A stretch of 64,000 nt of DNA from Bradyrhizobium ontarionense. GTDB lineage: Bacteria; Pseudomonadota; Alphaproteobacteria; Rhizobiales; Xanthobacteraceae. Both the position numbers and the translations under genes were made by a program. The notes beneath the pieces were generated by a model, which saw nothing but the letters and a program-made list of their open reading frames with translations, did no database searches and had not been told where the DNA came from. Location of the stretch: positions 3,224,001-3,288,000 of the forward strand of contig NZ_CP088156.1 in the NCBI RefSeq assembly GCF_021088345.1, written 5' to 3'. This document shows, piece by piece, positions 22,899-31,494 of the stretch; position 1 is the first letter of the stretch; each line of letters opens with the position of its first letter.

Positions 22899-24236
22899 CT
22901 AGATCCAGCTCTGGAACAGCATCAGCCGGCTGAAGGTCTGCATCGTCGTGCCGATGAAGGCGGCGCTGACCGGCAGCATCGCAATGAAGCCGGCGATCGC
23001 GACCGCGACGTAGCTCCACATCAGCCAGCGCGGCGCACGCATCAGCACATGGACCAGCGCGAGGCTCGCGAGCGTCGCCGACGGCAGATAGTAGTAGAGG
23101 AAGCTCAGCGCGCGCGGCAGCAGCGCCCATGGCAGCCAGCAGCCGAGATAGAACGCCAGGATCAGGAACGCGGGCGCACTGCGCACCACGACGAAATCCC
23201 TGACGCAGACGGCGAGCGCCAGGAGCGCCACCCACAGCACCAGCGGGTTGCCGAGCAGCACCACCGCGGCGACGGCGGTATCGCTCGTCTGGTCGAACAG
23301 GAACCAGACCGGGCGAACCAGGAACGGCCAGGTCGGCCATGCGCTCATATAGGTATGACCGGCGATCGCCGTCGTGACGCTGTCGGCGAAGATACGTCGT
23401 TGCGCGTCGAGGATGCCCGCGATCGACAGGCCGTGCAGCGGAACGAAGGTCGCGAGATAACAAAGAGCCGGGATCACGACGAAGCAGAGCAGAATGTGCA
23501 CCCAAGCGAGCCGCGGCCACTGCTCGGGCCGGTACCAGTCCGTCGGCTCCGCATCGCCGAACGACGTCTGCCAATACTGCAGCAACCTGATCAGGCCGAC
23601 GATGCCGAGCGCGGTCAGCAGCGGAAACAGCCCGCTCCATTTGCAGGCGATCGCAAGGCCGAAGCCGGCGCCGGCAAGCGCAAAGGCGAATTGCGGCCGC
23701 TGCTGGCGCCAGCCGAACAGGAACGCGGCGATCGCGAGCAGGCTGAAGGCCAGCGCGCCGATGTCCAGCATCGCCGTGCGCGCCTGCACGAACAGCATCT
23801 GGTTGAAGAAGGCGATCGCCGCCGCCGCGACCGCGGGCGCCTGCGCCGCGAACAGCGCGAGGCCGCACAGGTAGATCGCGACCACGGCGAGCGCGCCGAG
23901 CACGGTACCGGGATAGCGCCAGCCGAACGCATCATCGCCGAATGTCCGGATCGACAGCGCGATCAGCTCCTTGGCGAGCGGCGGATGCATCGGGTTGAGC
24001 TGCGGCAACGGCGGCGCGAGCCCCAGCATCTGGCGCGCCGCGGGCACGTAATGCACCTCGTCGAACACGAATTTTGGCGGCGAGGCGAGCCCGACCATCA
24101 GCGCGACATGGGCGATCAGGAAGATCACCACGGCCGTCAGCAGCGAACGCCGACGCGGCGAACCGTCGCCATGTTGCGCCGTGTCGCGTGACCGCTCACC
24201 GTCCCCGTGCCTGGCAGCAGATACCTTCGTGTGCAT
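22899..24236 (-). CDS. Dolichyl-phosphate-mannose-type glycosyltransferase (GT39/PMT-like)
   Basis: This 445-residue membrane protein has about ten hydrophobic helices. The early periplasmic loop KFVFDEVHYVPAARQML carries the conserved acidic pair of GT-C fold glycosyltransferases, and NPMHPPLAKELIAL and GWRYPGTVLGAL match the PMT family. Such enzymes move a lipid-linked sugar to protein or lipid on the outer face of the inner membrane. The acceptor is unknown; it lies back-to-back with genes for exported proteins. Confidence 0.85.
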   Translation of the reverse strand: MHTKVSAARHGDGERSRDTAQHGDGSPRRRSLLTAVVIFLIAHVALMVGLASPPKFVFDEVHYVPAARQMLGLAPPLPQLNPMHPPLAKELIALSIRTFGDDAFGWRYPGTVLGALAVVAIYLCGLALFAAQAPAVAAAAIAFFNQMLFVQARTAMLDIGALAFSLLAIAAFLFGWRQQRPQFAFALAGAGFGLAIACKWSGLFPLLTALGIVGLIRLLQYWQTSFGDAEPTDWYRPEQWPRLAWVHILLCFVVIPALCYLATFVPLHGLSIAGILDAQRRIFADSVTTAIAGHTYMSAWPTWPFLVRPVWFLFDQTSDTAVAAVVLLGNPLVLWVALLALAVCVRDFVVVRSAPAFLILAFYLGCWLPWALLPRALSFLYYYLPSATLASLALVHVLMRAPRWLMWSYVAVAIAGFIAMLPVSAAFIGTTMQTFSRLMLFQSWI

Positions 24237-24369
24237 GCGCGTTGAACTGATCTCACTGTGCCTGCAACTAACCACCGAATACGTATCGAGGCAAACTTGT
24301 GTCCATTTTACAACAACGTCGCGAGCCGTCTTCAGCTAGATTGTTCACGGAACAATCTTCGGTGTTGAT

Positions 24370-25071
24370 ATGAGTCTGCGTCGCCGAACATTCGCTGCTG
24401 CGATGTCGGCCGCCGCCCTGCTCGGGGTCGCGGGCGCGGCGCGCGCCGACAATCGCATCGGCGAGGCCGTGCTGGTCCAGAAGGACGTGCTGCGCGTGGC
24501 CGGCGCTTCGACCAGCCCGATCAACGTCGGCGACGGCGTGGTGCGCAACGAGACCGTGCGCACCGGCAGTGACAGCGCCACGCGTCTCGTCATGATCGAC
24601 AGCACCAACCTGTCGCTCGGTGCCAACGCGAGCCTGACGCTCGACCGCACTGTTTTCAACGACGAAACCAGCTATCGCGACATCGCGATCCGGCTCGGCA
24701 CCGGCGCCTTCCGGTTCGTGACCGGCCATTCCGACAAGGCCGCCTACAAGATCAACACGCCGCTGGCGACCATCGGCGTCCGCGGCACCATCCTCGACAT
24801 CAGGTCGCAGCGCGGCCAGACCATGGTCGTGCTGCAGGAGGGCGCCTCGCGCGTCTGCACCCTCACCTTCCAATGCATCGAGCTGACCCAGCCGGGCGAC
24901 ACCGCGATCATCACCGCGACCGGCCAGGGCAGGAGCGCGATCAAGAAGACCAACAACCCGTCCTGGAGCTTTGCAGCGACCTGCACGTCGACATCAGGGC
25001 TTTGCGCGGTCACCGATCTCGCCAGCAATGCGCCGCCCCAGGACTTCACCGGCATCCTGTGCGGACGGTGA
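24370..25071 (+). CDS. Secreted FecR-domain protein
   Basis: This is a 233-residue exported protein with a signal peptide ending near GAARA-DN (about residue 26). The FecR domain covers about 40-150: VGDGVVRNETVRTGSDSATRL, LSLGANASLTLDR and NTPLATIGVRGTILDI are family-typical. It is not a sigma-factor regulator, since it has no cytoplasmic tail or ECF sigma gene beside it; stand-alone periplasmic FecR proteins usually accompany surface proteins. Its stop is 2 bases before the next start, so the two are probably translated together. Confidence 0.85.
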   Translation: MSLRRRTFAAAMSAAALLGVAGAARADNRIGEAVLVQKDVLRVAGASTSPINVGDGVVRNETVRTGSDSATRLVMIDSTNLSLGANASLTLDRTVFNDETSYRDIAIRLGTGAFRFVTGHSDKAAYKINTPLATIGVRGTILDIRSQRGQTMVVLQEGASRVCTLTFQCIELTQPGDTAIITATGQGRSAIKKTNNPSWSFAATCTSTSGLCAVTDLASNAPPQDFTGILCGR

Positions 25072-25073
25072 TC

Positions 25074-26243
25074 ATGGCGAGGCGTCTCGGCCAATGGACT
25101 TCACTGATGGCGGTCGGCGGGTTGCTGGCGCTCGCATGGCCGGTCGCGCCCGCCGCGGCGCAGAGCAGCTGCGGCGTCGAGACTTACGCAGCCGCGCAGT
25201 CCTGCCCGCCGCCAACGCCCTCGCCGACGCCCACGGCGTCGCCGACACCCACGCCAACATCGACACCGACACCCACTCCAACCGCGTCGCCGACACCAAC
25301 GCCGACCGCAACTCCGACTCCGACACCAACTCCGTCGCCGACGCCCACCGGCGCCGGCAACAGCGCCAACTCCATCAATGGCCTTGCCGACCAGCGCTTC
25401 AACCAGATGATCACCAACCGGGTGCTCGGCCTGGTCCTGCTCGGCGTCAACGAGCAGATCAACTGCAACGATTGCATCAGCGCGTTCGGCTCAGCCGGCT
25501 CGTTCTCCGCCGGCATCCATGGCCGCAAGCAGCTGACCAACAATCTGGCGCTGCTCGCCGGCCTCGCCTACACCCAATACAACGAGAACGGCTATCACGT
25601 GACGTCAGCCCCGATCGGCGCCTTCGCGCTGCGCTACGACTTCACCGATTGGGGGTCGTCGCGGCCGTTCTTCGACGTCGGAACCATCCTCACGCCCTAT
25701 GAGAGGGTTCGCTACGGGCGCAGCTACACGACGAGCCTGGGCAACGTGACGGTCGACGGCACGACCACGGCGTCAAACTACGCGGTCTACGGCCGCGCCG
25801 GCTGGATCAACCGGATCTCGCCACGCGACGAGCTCGCGGCTTCCGTCGAGCTGTGGCAGCTCTGGCAGCGTGTCGCCGGCTATCGCGATCCGGCCGCGTC
25901 CTTCAACCCGTTCGATGCATCGGTCGCCGGCGGCACCGACCGCACCAGCCTGGTCAAGATCGGCGGCCAATGGACCCATCTGTTCGGCACCAGCCTCGAG
26001 GCCAACATCAACGGCGGCTACGTGCAGTCGTTCGCCAGCAAGTCCGGCATCGTCGCGGCCGTGACAGGCAACGGCACGGTGACGCCGACCATGGGCAACC
26101 AGGGCTGGTTCGAGTACGGCGGCCGGCTCGGTTTCCGGCTGTCCGAGGGCTGGATCGCCGACCTGTTCGTCAACGGCACGCTGGGGCCGCAGCCGGTCGG
26201 CACCACGATCCATGGCGGCATCGGCCTGCGCATCCATTATTAG
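25074..26243 (+). CDS. Outer-membrane beta-barrel protein with a Pro-Thr repeat linker
   Basis: This 389-residue protein has a signal peptide ending near AAAQ (about 33). A Pro/Thr/Ser/Ala repeat linker of about 50 residues (roughly 45-94, DNA 25206-25351) follows. The remainder is an autotransporter-like barrel of alternating strands ending GIGLRIHY with a terminal aromatic residue, the usual barrel-assembly signal. No large passenger is present. A CNDC motif follows the linker. It is coupled to the FecR gene, so the two proteins likely act together at the cell envelope; the function is unknown. Confidence 0.75.
   Translation: MARRLGQWTSLMAVGGLLALAWPVAPAAAQSSCGVETYAAAQSCPPPTPSPTPTASPTPTPTSTPTPTPTASPTPTPTATPTPTPTPSPTPTGAGNSANSINGLADQRFNQMITNRVLGLVLLGVNEQINCNDCISAFGSAGSFSAGIHGRKQLTNNLALLAGLAYTQYNENGYHVTSAPIGAFALRYDFTDWGSSRPFFDVGTILTPYERVRYGRSYTTSLGNVTVDGTTTASNYAVYGRAGWINRISPRDELAASVELWQLWQRVAGYRDPAASFNPFDASVAGGTDRTSLVKIGGQWTHLFGTSLEANINGGYVQSFASKSGIVAAVTGNGTVTPTMGNQGWFEYGGRLGFRLSEGWIADLFVNGTLGPQPVGTTIHGGIGLRIHY
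25206..25351 (+). repeat. Low-complexity PT-repeat DNA inside the barrel gene
   Basis: Hexamer-like units related to CCGACACC recur and encode the Pro-Thr tract. Such tracts can change length by slippage; units of six bases keep the reading frame. Confidence 0.8.
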
Positions 26244-26352
26244 CCGCCCGGCCCGGAAGCGGCGAAACGCCCGTCCGTTCAAAACTTCATGATCGCTCTG
26301 CGTGAGGCCGCCTTGACCCTTGCGGATCCGTGGCCTTATTCCAAGATGATTG

Positions 26353-26368
26353 CATGATGATCATCATG
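26353..26368. promoter_or_regulatory. 16-bp perfect palindrome before the MATE gene
   Basis: CATGATGATCATCATG is a perfect palindrome ending 39 bases before the exporter start, in an otherwise AT-richer leader. The position suits an operator; the regulator is unknown. Confidence 0.45.
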
Positions 26369-26407
26369 TAAATGCAGTGACATCACGGCGGCGTGTGCGG
26401 AGGCGGA

Positions 26408-27856
26408 ATGGACGTTTCGACCCAGGCGACCAGTGAGGCCCGCCGTAGCGCCCGGCCGGCGCGCCAGACCACGAGTTCGCCGCCGCCCGCCGCTGAGCCG
26501 GCGCGGGCGCAGGCCACCGCGGCGCGCGCTGCGCTCCTGACCGGGCCGGTGCTGCCGGCGCTGTTCCGGCTGGCGCTGCCGACGATGACCGTGCTGGTGG
26601 CACAAACCGCGGTCAACGTGGCCGAGGCCTATTATGTCGGTTTCCTCGGCACCGACGCGCTCGCCGGCGTCGCGCTGGTGTTCCCGATCTTCATGCTGAT
26701 GACGATGATGTCGAATGGCGGCATCGGCAGCGGCGTCTCCTCGGCGGTGGCACGGGCGGTCGGCGCCGGGCGCAACGGCGATGCCGACGCGATCGCCTTC
26801 CATGCCATCGTGCTGGCGGTGATGGCCGGTGGGCTGTTCACGCTCGCGACGGCGCTGTTGGGCCCGGCGCTGTATCGCGCGCTCGGCGGCCGCGCCGGCG
26901 CGCTGGACGCAGCGCTGAGCTATTCCAACTACCTGTTCGCCGGCGCAATTCCGGTATGGATCGTCAATCTTCAGGCTGCGGCGCTGCGCGGCTCGGGCAA
27001 TGTGCGCGTGCCGGCCCTGGTCACGCTGATCGGCGCACTGGTGATGATCCCGGCCTCGCCGCTCCTGATCTTCGGCCTCGGACCCCTGCCGGGGCTCGGC
27101 ATTGCCGGCGCCGGCGTTGCCTTCGGGCTGTATTATTGCGGGGCGATGCTGGTGCTCGTGCGCTACATGGCCTCGGGCCGCTCCAGCCTGCATGTCCGCA
27201 TCACGCCGCTGCAGCGCCGGCTGTTCGCCGACATCCTCAAGGTCGGACTGCCGACCGCGGCCAACGCCGTGCTGGTCAATCTCACCGTCATCCTGGTGAC
27301 CGCGCTCGCGGGCCGCTTCGGCACCGCGGAGCTCGCGGCCTACGGCATTGCATCGCGGCTCGACTACATCATGATCCCGATCCTGTTCGGGCTGTGCACG
27401 GCGACCCTGACCATGGTCGGCATCAATGTCGGCGCCGGCCAGGGCGTACGCGCCCGCCACATCGCCGTCGCCAGCGCGCTCACCGGCGCCGCGCTGGTCG
27501 GCGCGATCGGAGGCCTCGTCGCGCTGCATCCGCCGCTGTGGCTCGCGCTGTTCAGCCATGATGCCGACGTGCTGCGCGAGGGCGCGACCTATCTCCGCAC
27601 CGTCGCACCGGCCTATGTCGCGCTCGGATTCGGCTTCGTGCTGGCCTTTGCCGGGCAAGGCGCCGGCCACGTGCTGTGGCCGTTCGTTGCGTCCATCCTG
27701 CGCGTCCTGATTGCAGCGGGCGGCGGCTATATCGCCGTCGTACTGTTCGGCGGCGGCATGGCGGCGCTGGCTGCGATGGTGACCCTGTCGCTCATCGTCT
27801 ACGCGCTGATCTGCGGCCGCGTCCTGTGGTCGCGCCGCATCTGGCACACAAAATAG
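26408..27856 (+). CDS. MATE-family multidrug exporter
   Basis: This 482-residue protein has 12 membrane helices in two homologous halves. Family phrases are LFRLALPTMTVLVAQTAVNV at the start of helix 1 and GLPTAANAVLVNL opening the second half. MATE proteins expel cationic drugs or secondary metabolites using a proton or sodium gradient. The ATG at MDVSTQ follows GGAGG with good spacing. The N-terminal 45 residues are Ala/Arg/Pro-rich and probably disordered. Confidence 0.88.
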   Translation: MDVSTQATSEARRSARPARQTTSSPPPAAEPARAQATAARAALLTGPVLPALFRLALPTMTVLVAQTAVNVAEAYYVGFLGTDALAGVALVFPIFMLMTMMSNGGIGSGVSSAVARAVGAGRNGDADAIAFHAIVLAVMAGGLFTLATALLGPALYRALGGRAGALDAALSYSNYLFAGAIPVWIVNLQAAALRGSGNVRVPALVTLIGALVMIPASPLLIFGLGPLPGLGIAGAGVAFGLYYCGAMLVLVRYMASGRSSLHVRITPLQRRLFADILKVGLPTAANAVLVNLTVILVTALAGRFGTAELAAYGIASRLDYIMIPILFGLCTATLTMVGINVGAGQGVRARHIAVASALTGAALVGAIGGLVALHPPLWLALFSHDADVLREGATYLRTVAPAYVALGFGFVLAFAGQGAGHVLWPFVASILRVLIAAGGGYIAVVLFGGGMAALAAMVTLSLIVYALICGRVLWSRRIWHTK

Positions 27857-28166
27857 TCCCGCAGCGTATGTCCGCACATCATCGCAATGATCGCTGGTAC
27901 TCCGACTCACGACAACCAAACGGTGGTCCGGACTGATACCACCGAGAACAGGCAGTCGACCTTCGTACCACCTGCGGGAGGTAGAATGAGCCCGCTGTCG
28001 TGTTTTCAGAAAATACAATGATAACCCTGGTTCCCCGATCGCTGCATTGGAGTTCCCTTTCGGCAACGCGATTCAGACCACGGTAAGGTCTGCCTGCCAC
28101 TTCCTGCAACGGAGGCTCGCATCTGCCGGCGTTGAGCCCGGACATAAAGAACCAGGGAGCGTCGCC
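27857..28166. other. Intergenic region before the TadE/G-like gene
   Basis: There is no gene here. It contains GGTGGT and ACCACC half sites around 27919-27983 and a lower-GC tract near 28005-28030 that is the most promoter-like part. Confidence 0.3.
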
Positions 28167-29396
28167 ATGACCACGTTGATCTCAGCTAGAACTCTTCGCA
28201 GTGTCTCACGCAGGTTCTGCGAAGCCCAAGACGGGCAGATCAGCATGATCTTCGCGATCGCCCTCATCCCGATCCTGGTGACAGTCGGCGCAGCCGTCGA
28301 TTTTGCCAAGTCGAGCGACGTGAAGGCGCAGCTGCAGAAATCGGTCGACGCCGCCGTGCTCGCCGGGGTGACCCAGGCCAGTGCACAGCAGATCACGACG
28401 GCGAGCGCGGTCTTCTCGGGCAGCTTCGGCGGCCGGTTCGGCACCACGGGGACCGCCAATTTCACAGCCAACAACGACGGCTCGCTGACGGGCATTGCGA
28501 CCACCTCGGTGAAGACGTCGTTCCTGAACGTGATGGGCGTGTCGTCGCTCGGGGTGAGCGTGTCGGGGACCGCCAAGGCCGGCGCGCAGAGCAGGTCGCC
28601 GGTCTGCATCCTGCTCGTCAGCACGATCAACTCGCAATCGCTGCTGGTCAATTCGGGCGCCCAGCTCAACGCGCCGACCTGCGAGGTCCACGTGCTGTCG
28701 ACCCAGAGTCCGGCCGCCATGTTCAACGCCACGCTGAACGTCAAGCGCATCTGCATCAAGGGATCGACCATCGTCAAGAACGGCGGCGTGACGCCGCCGG
28801 CCGAGACCAGCTGCGCGGCGATCGCAGATCCGTTCGCGGGCACACTGCCTGCGGTCACCGTCGGGTCCTGCACCACAAACAATCAGGTCTACAATCCCGG
28901 CTCGGTCACGCTGAACCCGGGTGTCTATTGCGGCTCGACCAACTTCAACGGCTCCGGCACGCTGACGCTCAATCCCGGCCTTTACATCATCAAGGGCGGC
29001 GCGATGACCTTCAACTCGGGATGGACGGTCACCGGCAACGGCGTCACCTTCTATCTCGTCGATCAGAACGCCACGCTGACCTTCAACGGCAACGTCAACG
29101 CCACGCTGTCGGCGCCGACCACCGGCACCTACGCCAACATCCTGATGTACGAGCCGAACGGCCTGTCGACCACGCAGCTGCCGATCAACGGCACCAGCAG
29201 TTCGTCCTACACCGGCCTGATGTATCTGCCGAGCCGCAACGTCACGATCAATTCCGTGTCGACCATGAGCAGCAACAGCGTGACCATGGTGTTCAACACG
29301 CTGATCCTGAATGCGACCAACTGGGCCATCGCGCCGGGTGCGCTGTCGATGTCTGTGGCCAGTGGTCCAGCCGGCACGGCGTATCTGACGAAGTAG
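28167..29396 (+). CDS. TadE/TadG-like pilus-assembly or secreted surface protein
   Basis: This is a 409-residue protein. Residues about 15-45 (FCEAQDGQISMIFAIALIPI) are the pseudopilin-like N-terminus of the Tad/TadG group: a Glu-containing leader and one membrane helix, followed by AAVDFAKSSDVKAQLQKSVD. The C-terminal 200 residues are Asn/Thr/Gly-rich with repeated LNPG phrases, suggesting a beta-helical surface region. No other tad genes are near. AGGGAG precedes the chosen ATG. Confidence 0.75.
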   Translation: MTTLISARTLRSVSRRFCEAQDGQISMIFAIALIPILVTVGAAVDFAKSSDVKAQLQKSVDAAVLAGVTQASAQQITTASAVFSGSFGGRFGTTGTANFTANNDGSLTGIATTSVKTSFLNVMGVSSLGVSVSGTAKAGAQSRSPVCILLVSTINSQSLLVNSGAQLNAPTCEVHVLSTQSPAAMFNATLNVKRICIKGSTIVKNGGVTPPAETSCAAIADPFAGTLPAVTVGSCTTNNQVYNPGSVTLNPGVYCGSTNFNGSGTLTLNPGLYIIKGGAMTFNSGWTVTGNGVTFYLVDQNATLTFNGNVNATLSAPTTGTYANILMYEPNGLSTTQLPINGTSSSSYTGLMYLPSRNVTINSVSTMSSNSVTMVFNTLILNATNWAIAPGALSMSVASGPAGTAYLTK

Positions 29397-29520
29397 TTGC
29401 GCTCTTCAACTGCATCCCTGCGGCTGCCGTTTCGTCGCCCGTCAGCAGGCTTGGCCGCCCAAAGCGGGGCCAGAGCGGTCCTAATTATAATCCGAGCTGC
29501 CGCCCCACGGCAGCGCTGCG

Positions 29521-29779
29521 CTCCCTCTCCCCGTTCTTACGGGGGCGCGACGAGCTTCGCTCGCGCTGAGAGGGTCGGGGTGAGGGGCAGCCACACGGGC
29601 GGTTTGAATCCATAGCCTGTCCCCCTCACCGAGATTCGCCAGGAGATCGGACTGCAGGTGTACTCCGGGTGAGGAGGCATCGGTCTAATAACTAAGAATG
29701 CCCGTGCGGCTGCCCCTCACCCCGACCCTCTCAGCGCGAGCGAAGCTCGTCGCGCCCCTGTAAGAACGGGGAGAGGGAG
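29521..29779. repeat. Long inverted repeat, 72-bp arms
   Basis: Arms at 29521-29592 and 29708-29779 are reverse complements with a single mismatch. The spacer is 115 bases. Each arm contains the hairpin-forming CTCCCCGTTCTTAC phrase and a GCGCGACGAGCTTCGCTCGCGC palindrome. It is built from two opposed copies of the element also found at 3309-3472. Confidence 0.9.
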
Positions 29780-30020
29780 TGCAGCGTCGCCCGCGGCCGC
29801 AGCTTCGTTTCATCAGTGGAATCGGTCTGGCGTCCGCTTGTGGAGTCGAGCTGCTAGCTCTGGCGACCGGGTCGCCGGTGCCGACTCGCGCCTCCGTCGT
29901 CACGGCAATCACCTCCGTCCCCACAATGCGCCAACGAAAGACCTCTCACCCGAGGTGGCGCCACTCACGCCTTCGTCGCCCCCTCCCCTTGACACCTCCA
30001 GCCATTTCAGCTGAAGTTAC

Positions 30021-30039
30021 GTTATAACATTACGTAATG
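30021..30039. promoter_or_regulatory. Zur-like box
   Basis: GTTATAAC (30021-30028) runs directly into the perfect palindrome CATTACGTAATG (30028-30039). AT-rich GTTATAAC-type palindromes are the hallmark of Zur operators in alphaproteobacteria. It lies 60 bases before a remnant of a COG0523 GTPase gene, a classic Zur target. The assignment rests on this pairing. Confidence 0.55.
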
Positions 30040-30098
30040 AGGCTGCATGCCCGCTCGCCGGCGCCGACCCATGCCCTTGAAGAGGCTGTTCGATCTCG

Positions 30099-30230
30099 AT
30101 GCCCAAACGCCCCGTCACGGACTTGTCCGGCTTCCTCGGGGCTGGGAAGACCACTTTACCGAACCACATCCTGAACAACGGCCGGAGCCGAAGAGGCGGC
30201 CTGACGATGACATCGGAGAAGCGCGCGTGA
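30099..30230 (+). pseudogene. Truncated COG0523 (CobW/ZigA-type) GTPase remnant
   Basis: A 43-residue frame begins MPKRPVTDLSGFLGAGKTTL and continues NHILNN. It reproduces the N-terminus and Walker A (GFLGAGKTT) of zinc-responsive COG0523 GTPases, with an Asp replacing a hydrophobic residue before LSGFLG. After about residue 28 the match fades to a faint echo of the next conserved segment, then a stop codon. The remaining roughly 300 residues are absent. Two strong hairpins and the cupin gene follow. Confidence 0.75.
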
Positions 30231-30255
30231 TGGTCGCCCCTGCCGCGCGCGCCGA

Positions 30256-30276
30256 GGGAGCGGTATAGCCGCTCCC
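30256..30276 (+). terminator. Hairpin after the GTPase remnant
   Basis: GGGAGCGG pairs with CCGCTCCC around a five-base loop. No T run follows, so termination would be weak or non-canonical. Confidence 0.4.
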
Positions 30277-30278
30277 GC

Positions 30279-30312
30279 CATGGCGAGGCCGTCTCAAGAC
30301 GGCCTCGCCATG
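30279..30312. terminator. Perfect 16-bp hairpin at the end of the cupin gene
   Basis: CATGGCGAGGCCGTCT pairs perfectly with AGACGGCCTCGCCATG across two bases. It begins 13 bases past the cupin stop and could end transcripts from both sides, although no T run is present. Confidence 0.5.
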
Positions 30313-30325
30313 AACGTCATCAACG

Positions 30326-30844
30326 TCAGGACTTCGTCTCGGCGGGATCGCGGTGCACCGGATCGATCCACAGCACCGTCTCGGGCTTCTCGACCGGCTC
30401 GATGTCGATGTTGATGGCGACCGCTTCACCGTCGCTGCGCACCAGCACGCATTCCAGCACCTCATCGGGACTGGCGTTGATCTCCTGGTGCGGCACATAG
30501 GGCGGCACGAAGATGAAGTCGCCGGGACCGGCCTCGGCCGTGAATTGCAGCTGCTCGCCCCAGCGCATCCGCGCCTTGCCCTTCACGACATAGATCACGC
30601 TTTCGAGATGACCGTGATGATGCGCGCCGGTCTTGGCGTCCGGCCTGATCGTCACCGTGCCGGCCCACAATTTCTGTGCGCCGACGCGCGCGAAATTGAT
30701 CGCGGCCTTGCGATCCATGCCCGGTGTCGACGGCACGTTGGGGTCGAGCTGATTGCCGGAAATGACGCGCACGCCGTCGTGCTTCCAGCGCTCGGCGGCA
30801 TCGTCGTGAGAGTGGCCGTGCGCGTGATCGTGAGAACCTGACAT
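30326..30844 (-). CDS. Cupin-domain protein with His-rich N-terminus
   Basis: This is a 172-residue cytoplasmic cupin. The first cupin motif HHHGHLESVIYVVKGKARMRW at about 75-95 gives metal-ligand His and Glu residues; the second, PGDFIFVPPYVPHQEIN, follows at 105-125. The N-terminus begins MSGSHDHAHGHSHDD, a likely metal-binding tail. Together with the neighbouring Zur-like box and COG0523 remnant, a link to zinc or another metal is plausible. The enzymatic role is unknown. Confidence 0.8.
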   Translation of the reverse strand: MSGSHDHAHGHSHDDAAERWKHDGVRVISGNQLDPNVPSTPGMDRKAAINFARVGAQKLWAGTVTIRPDAKTGAHHHGHLESVIYVVKGKARMRWGEQLQFTAEAGPGDFIFVPPYVPHQEINASPDEVLECVLVRSDGEAVAINIDIEPVEKPETVLWIDPVHRDPAETKS

Positions 30845-30980
30845 GATGCTTCTTGTCTCGGAGAGGGAACCGGCCGGACCTTAGCCAAAATGCCGCGGCA
30901 AGGCCACACGGGTTCCTCGCGAACCTTTTGGCAGTGCGCGCGTTGTTTCGGTAGTTCCAACACAACGGAGGAGAGACATC

Positions 30981-31196
30981 ATGGGTGCCACCACCGACAA
31001 GATCAAGGGCGCGACCAATGAGGCCATCGGCAAGGCCAAGCAGGGAATCGGCGAGGCCACCGGCTCCGATCGCCTGCAGGGCGAAGGCGTGATCCAGGAG
31101 GTCAAGGGCAAGGGCCAGAAGGCCATGGGCGATGCCAAGCAGGCCACCAAGGACGCCGTGAACGATGCCGCGGCCGCGACCAACAAGAACCTCTGA
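30981..31196 (+). CDS. CsbD-family stress protein
   Basis: This 71-residue, Lys/Ala/Gly-rich hydrophilic protein contains the CsbD signature [20 protein letters not shown]. CsbD proteins are abundant general-stress proteins of unknown mechanism. GGAGGAGAG precedes the ATG, and a strong terminator follows. Confidence 0.9.
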   Translation: MGATTDKIKGATNEAIGKAKQGIGEATGSDRLQGEGVIQEVKGKGQKAMGDAKQATKDAVNDAAAATNKNL

Positions 31197-31252
31197 GCTG
31201 AGCGAGATCATCGCGACGTCACGCCGCTGACAAAGCAACGCTGACATCGCAG

Positions 31253-31283
31253 GACCGGCCCCTCACGGGGCCGGTCTTTTTTT
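31253..31283 (+). terminator. Rho-independent terminator of the csbD-like gene
   Basis: A perfect 10-bp stem, GACCGGCCCC with GGGGCCGGTC, and a TCAC loop are followed directly by seven T residues. Confidence 0.9.
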
Positions 31284-31345
31284 GGTGAGTCATTGCATAT
31301 GGGGCGATGTACGCCGAGTCGTGTCCGTTCCGCCGAAGCTCCGCC

Positions 31346-31425
31346 GTCATCGCGAGCGAAGCGACGCGATCCAGTGTCACACAAAGACTCTGGATTGCTT
31401 CGTCGCTGCCGCTCCTCGCAATGAC
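31346..31425. repeat. Dispersed palindromic element, GTCATTGCGAGCGAA family (copy 3)
   Basis: It opens GTCATCGCGAGCGAAGCGAC and closes GCTCCTCGCAATGAC, with GATCCAGTG and CTCTGGATTGCTTCGTCG between. It is a shorter version of the elements at 781 and 16104. Confidence 0.8.
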
Positions 31426-31494
31426 CGAGGAGAGAGCCTTTGCAACAACTCAGTTCGTCGACCGGTCGCACGAACGCGAGCGTCGCCGCGGAAA

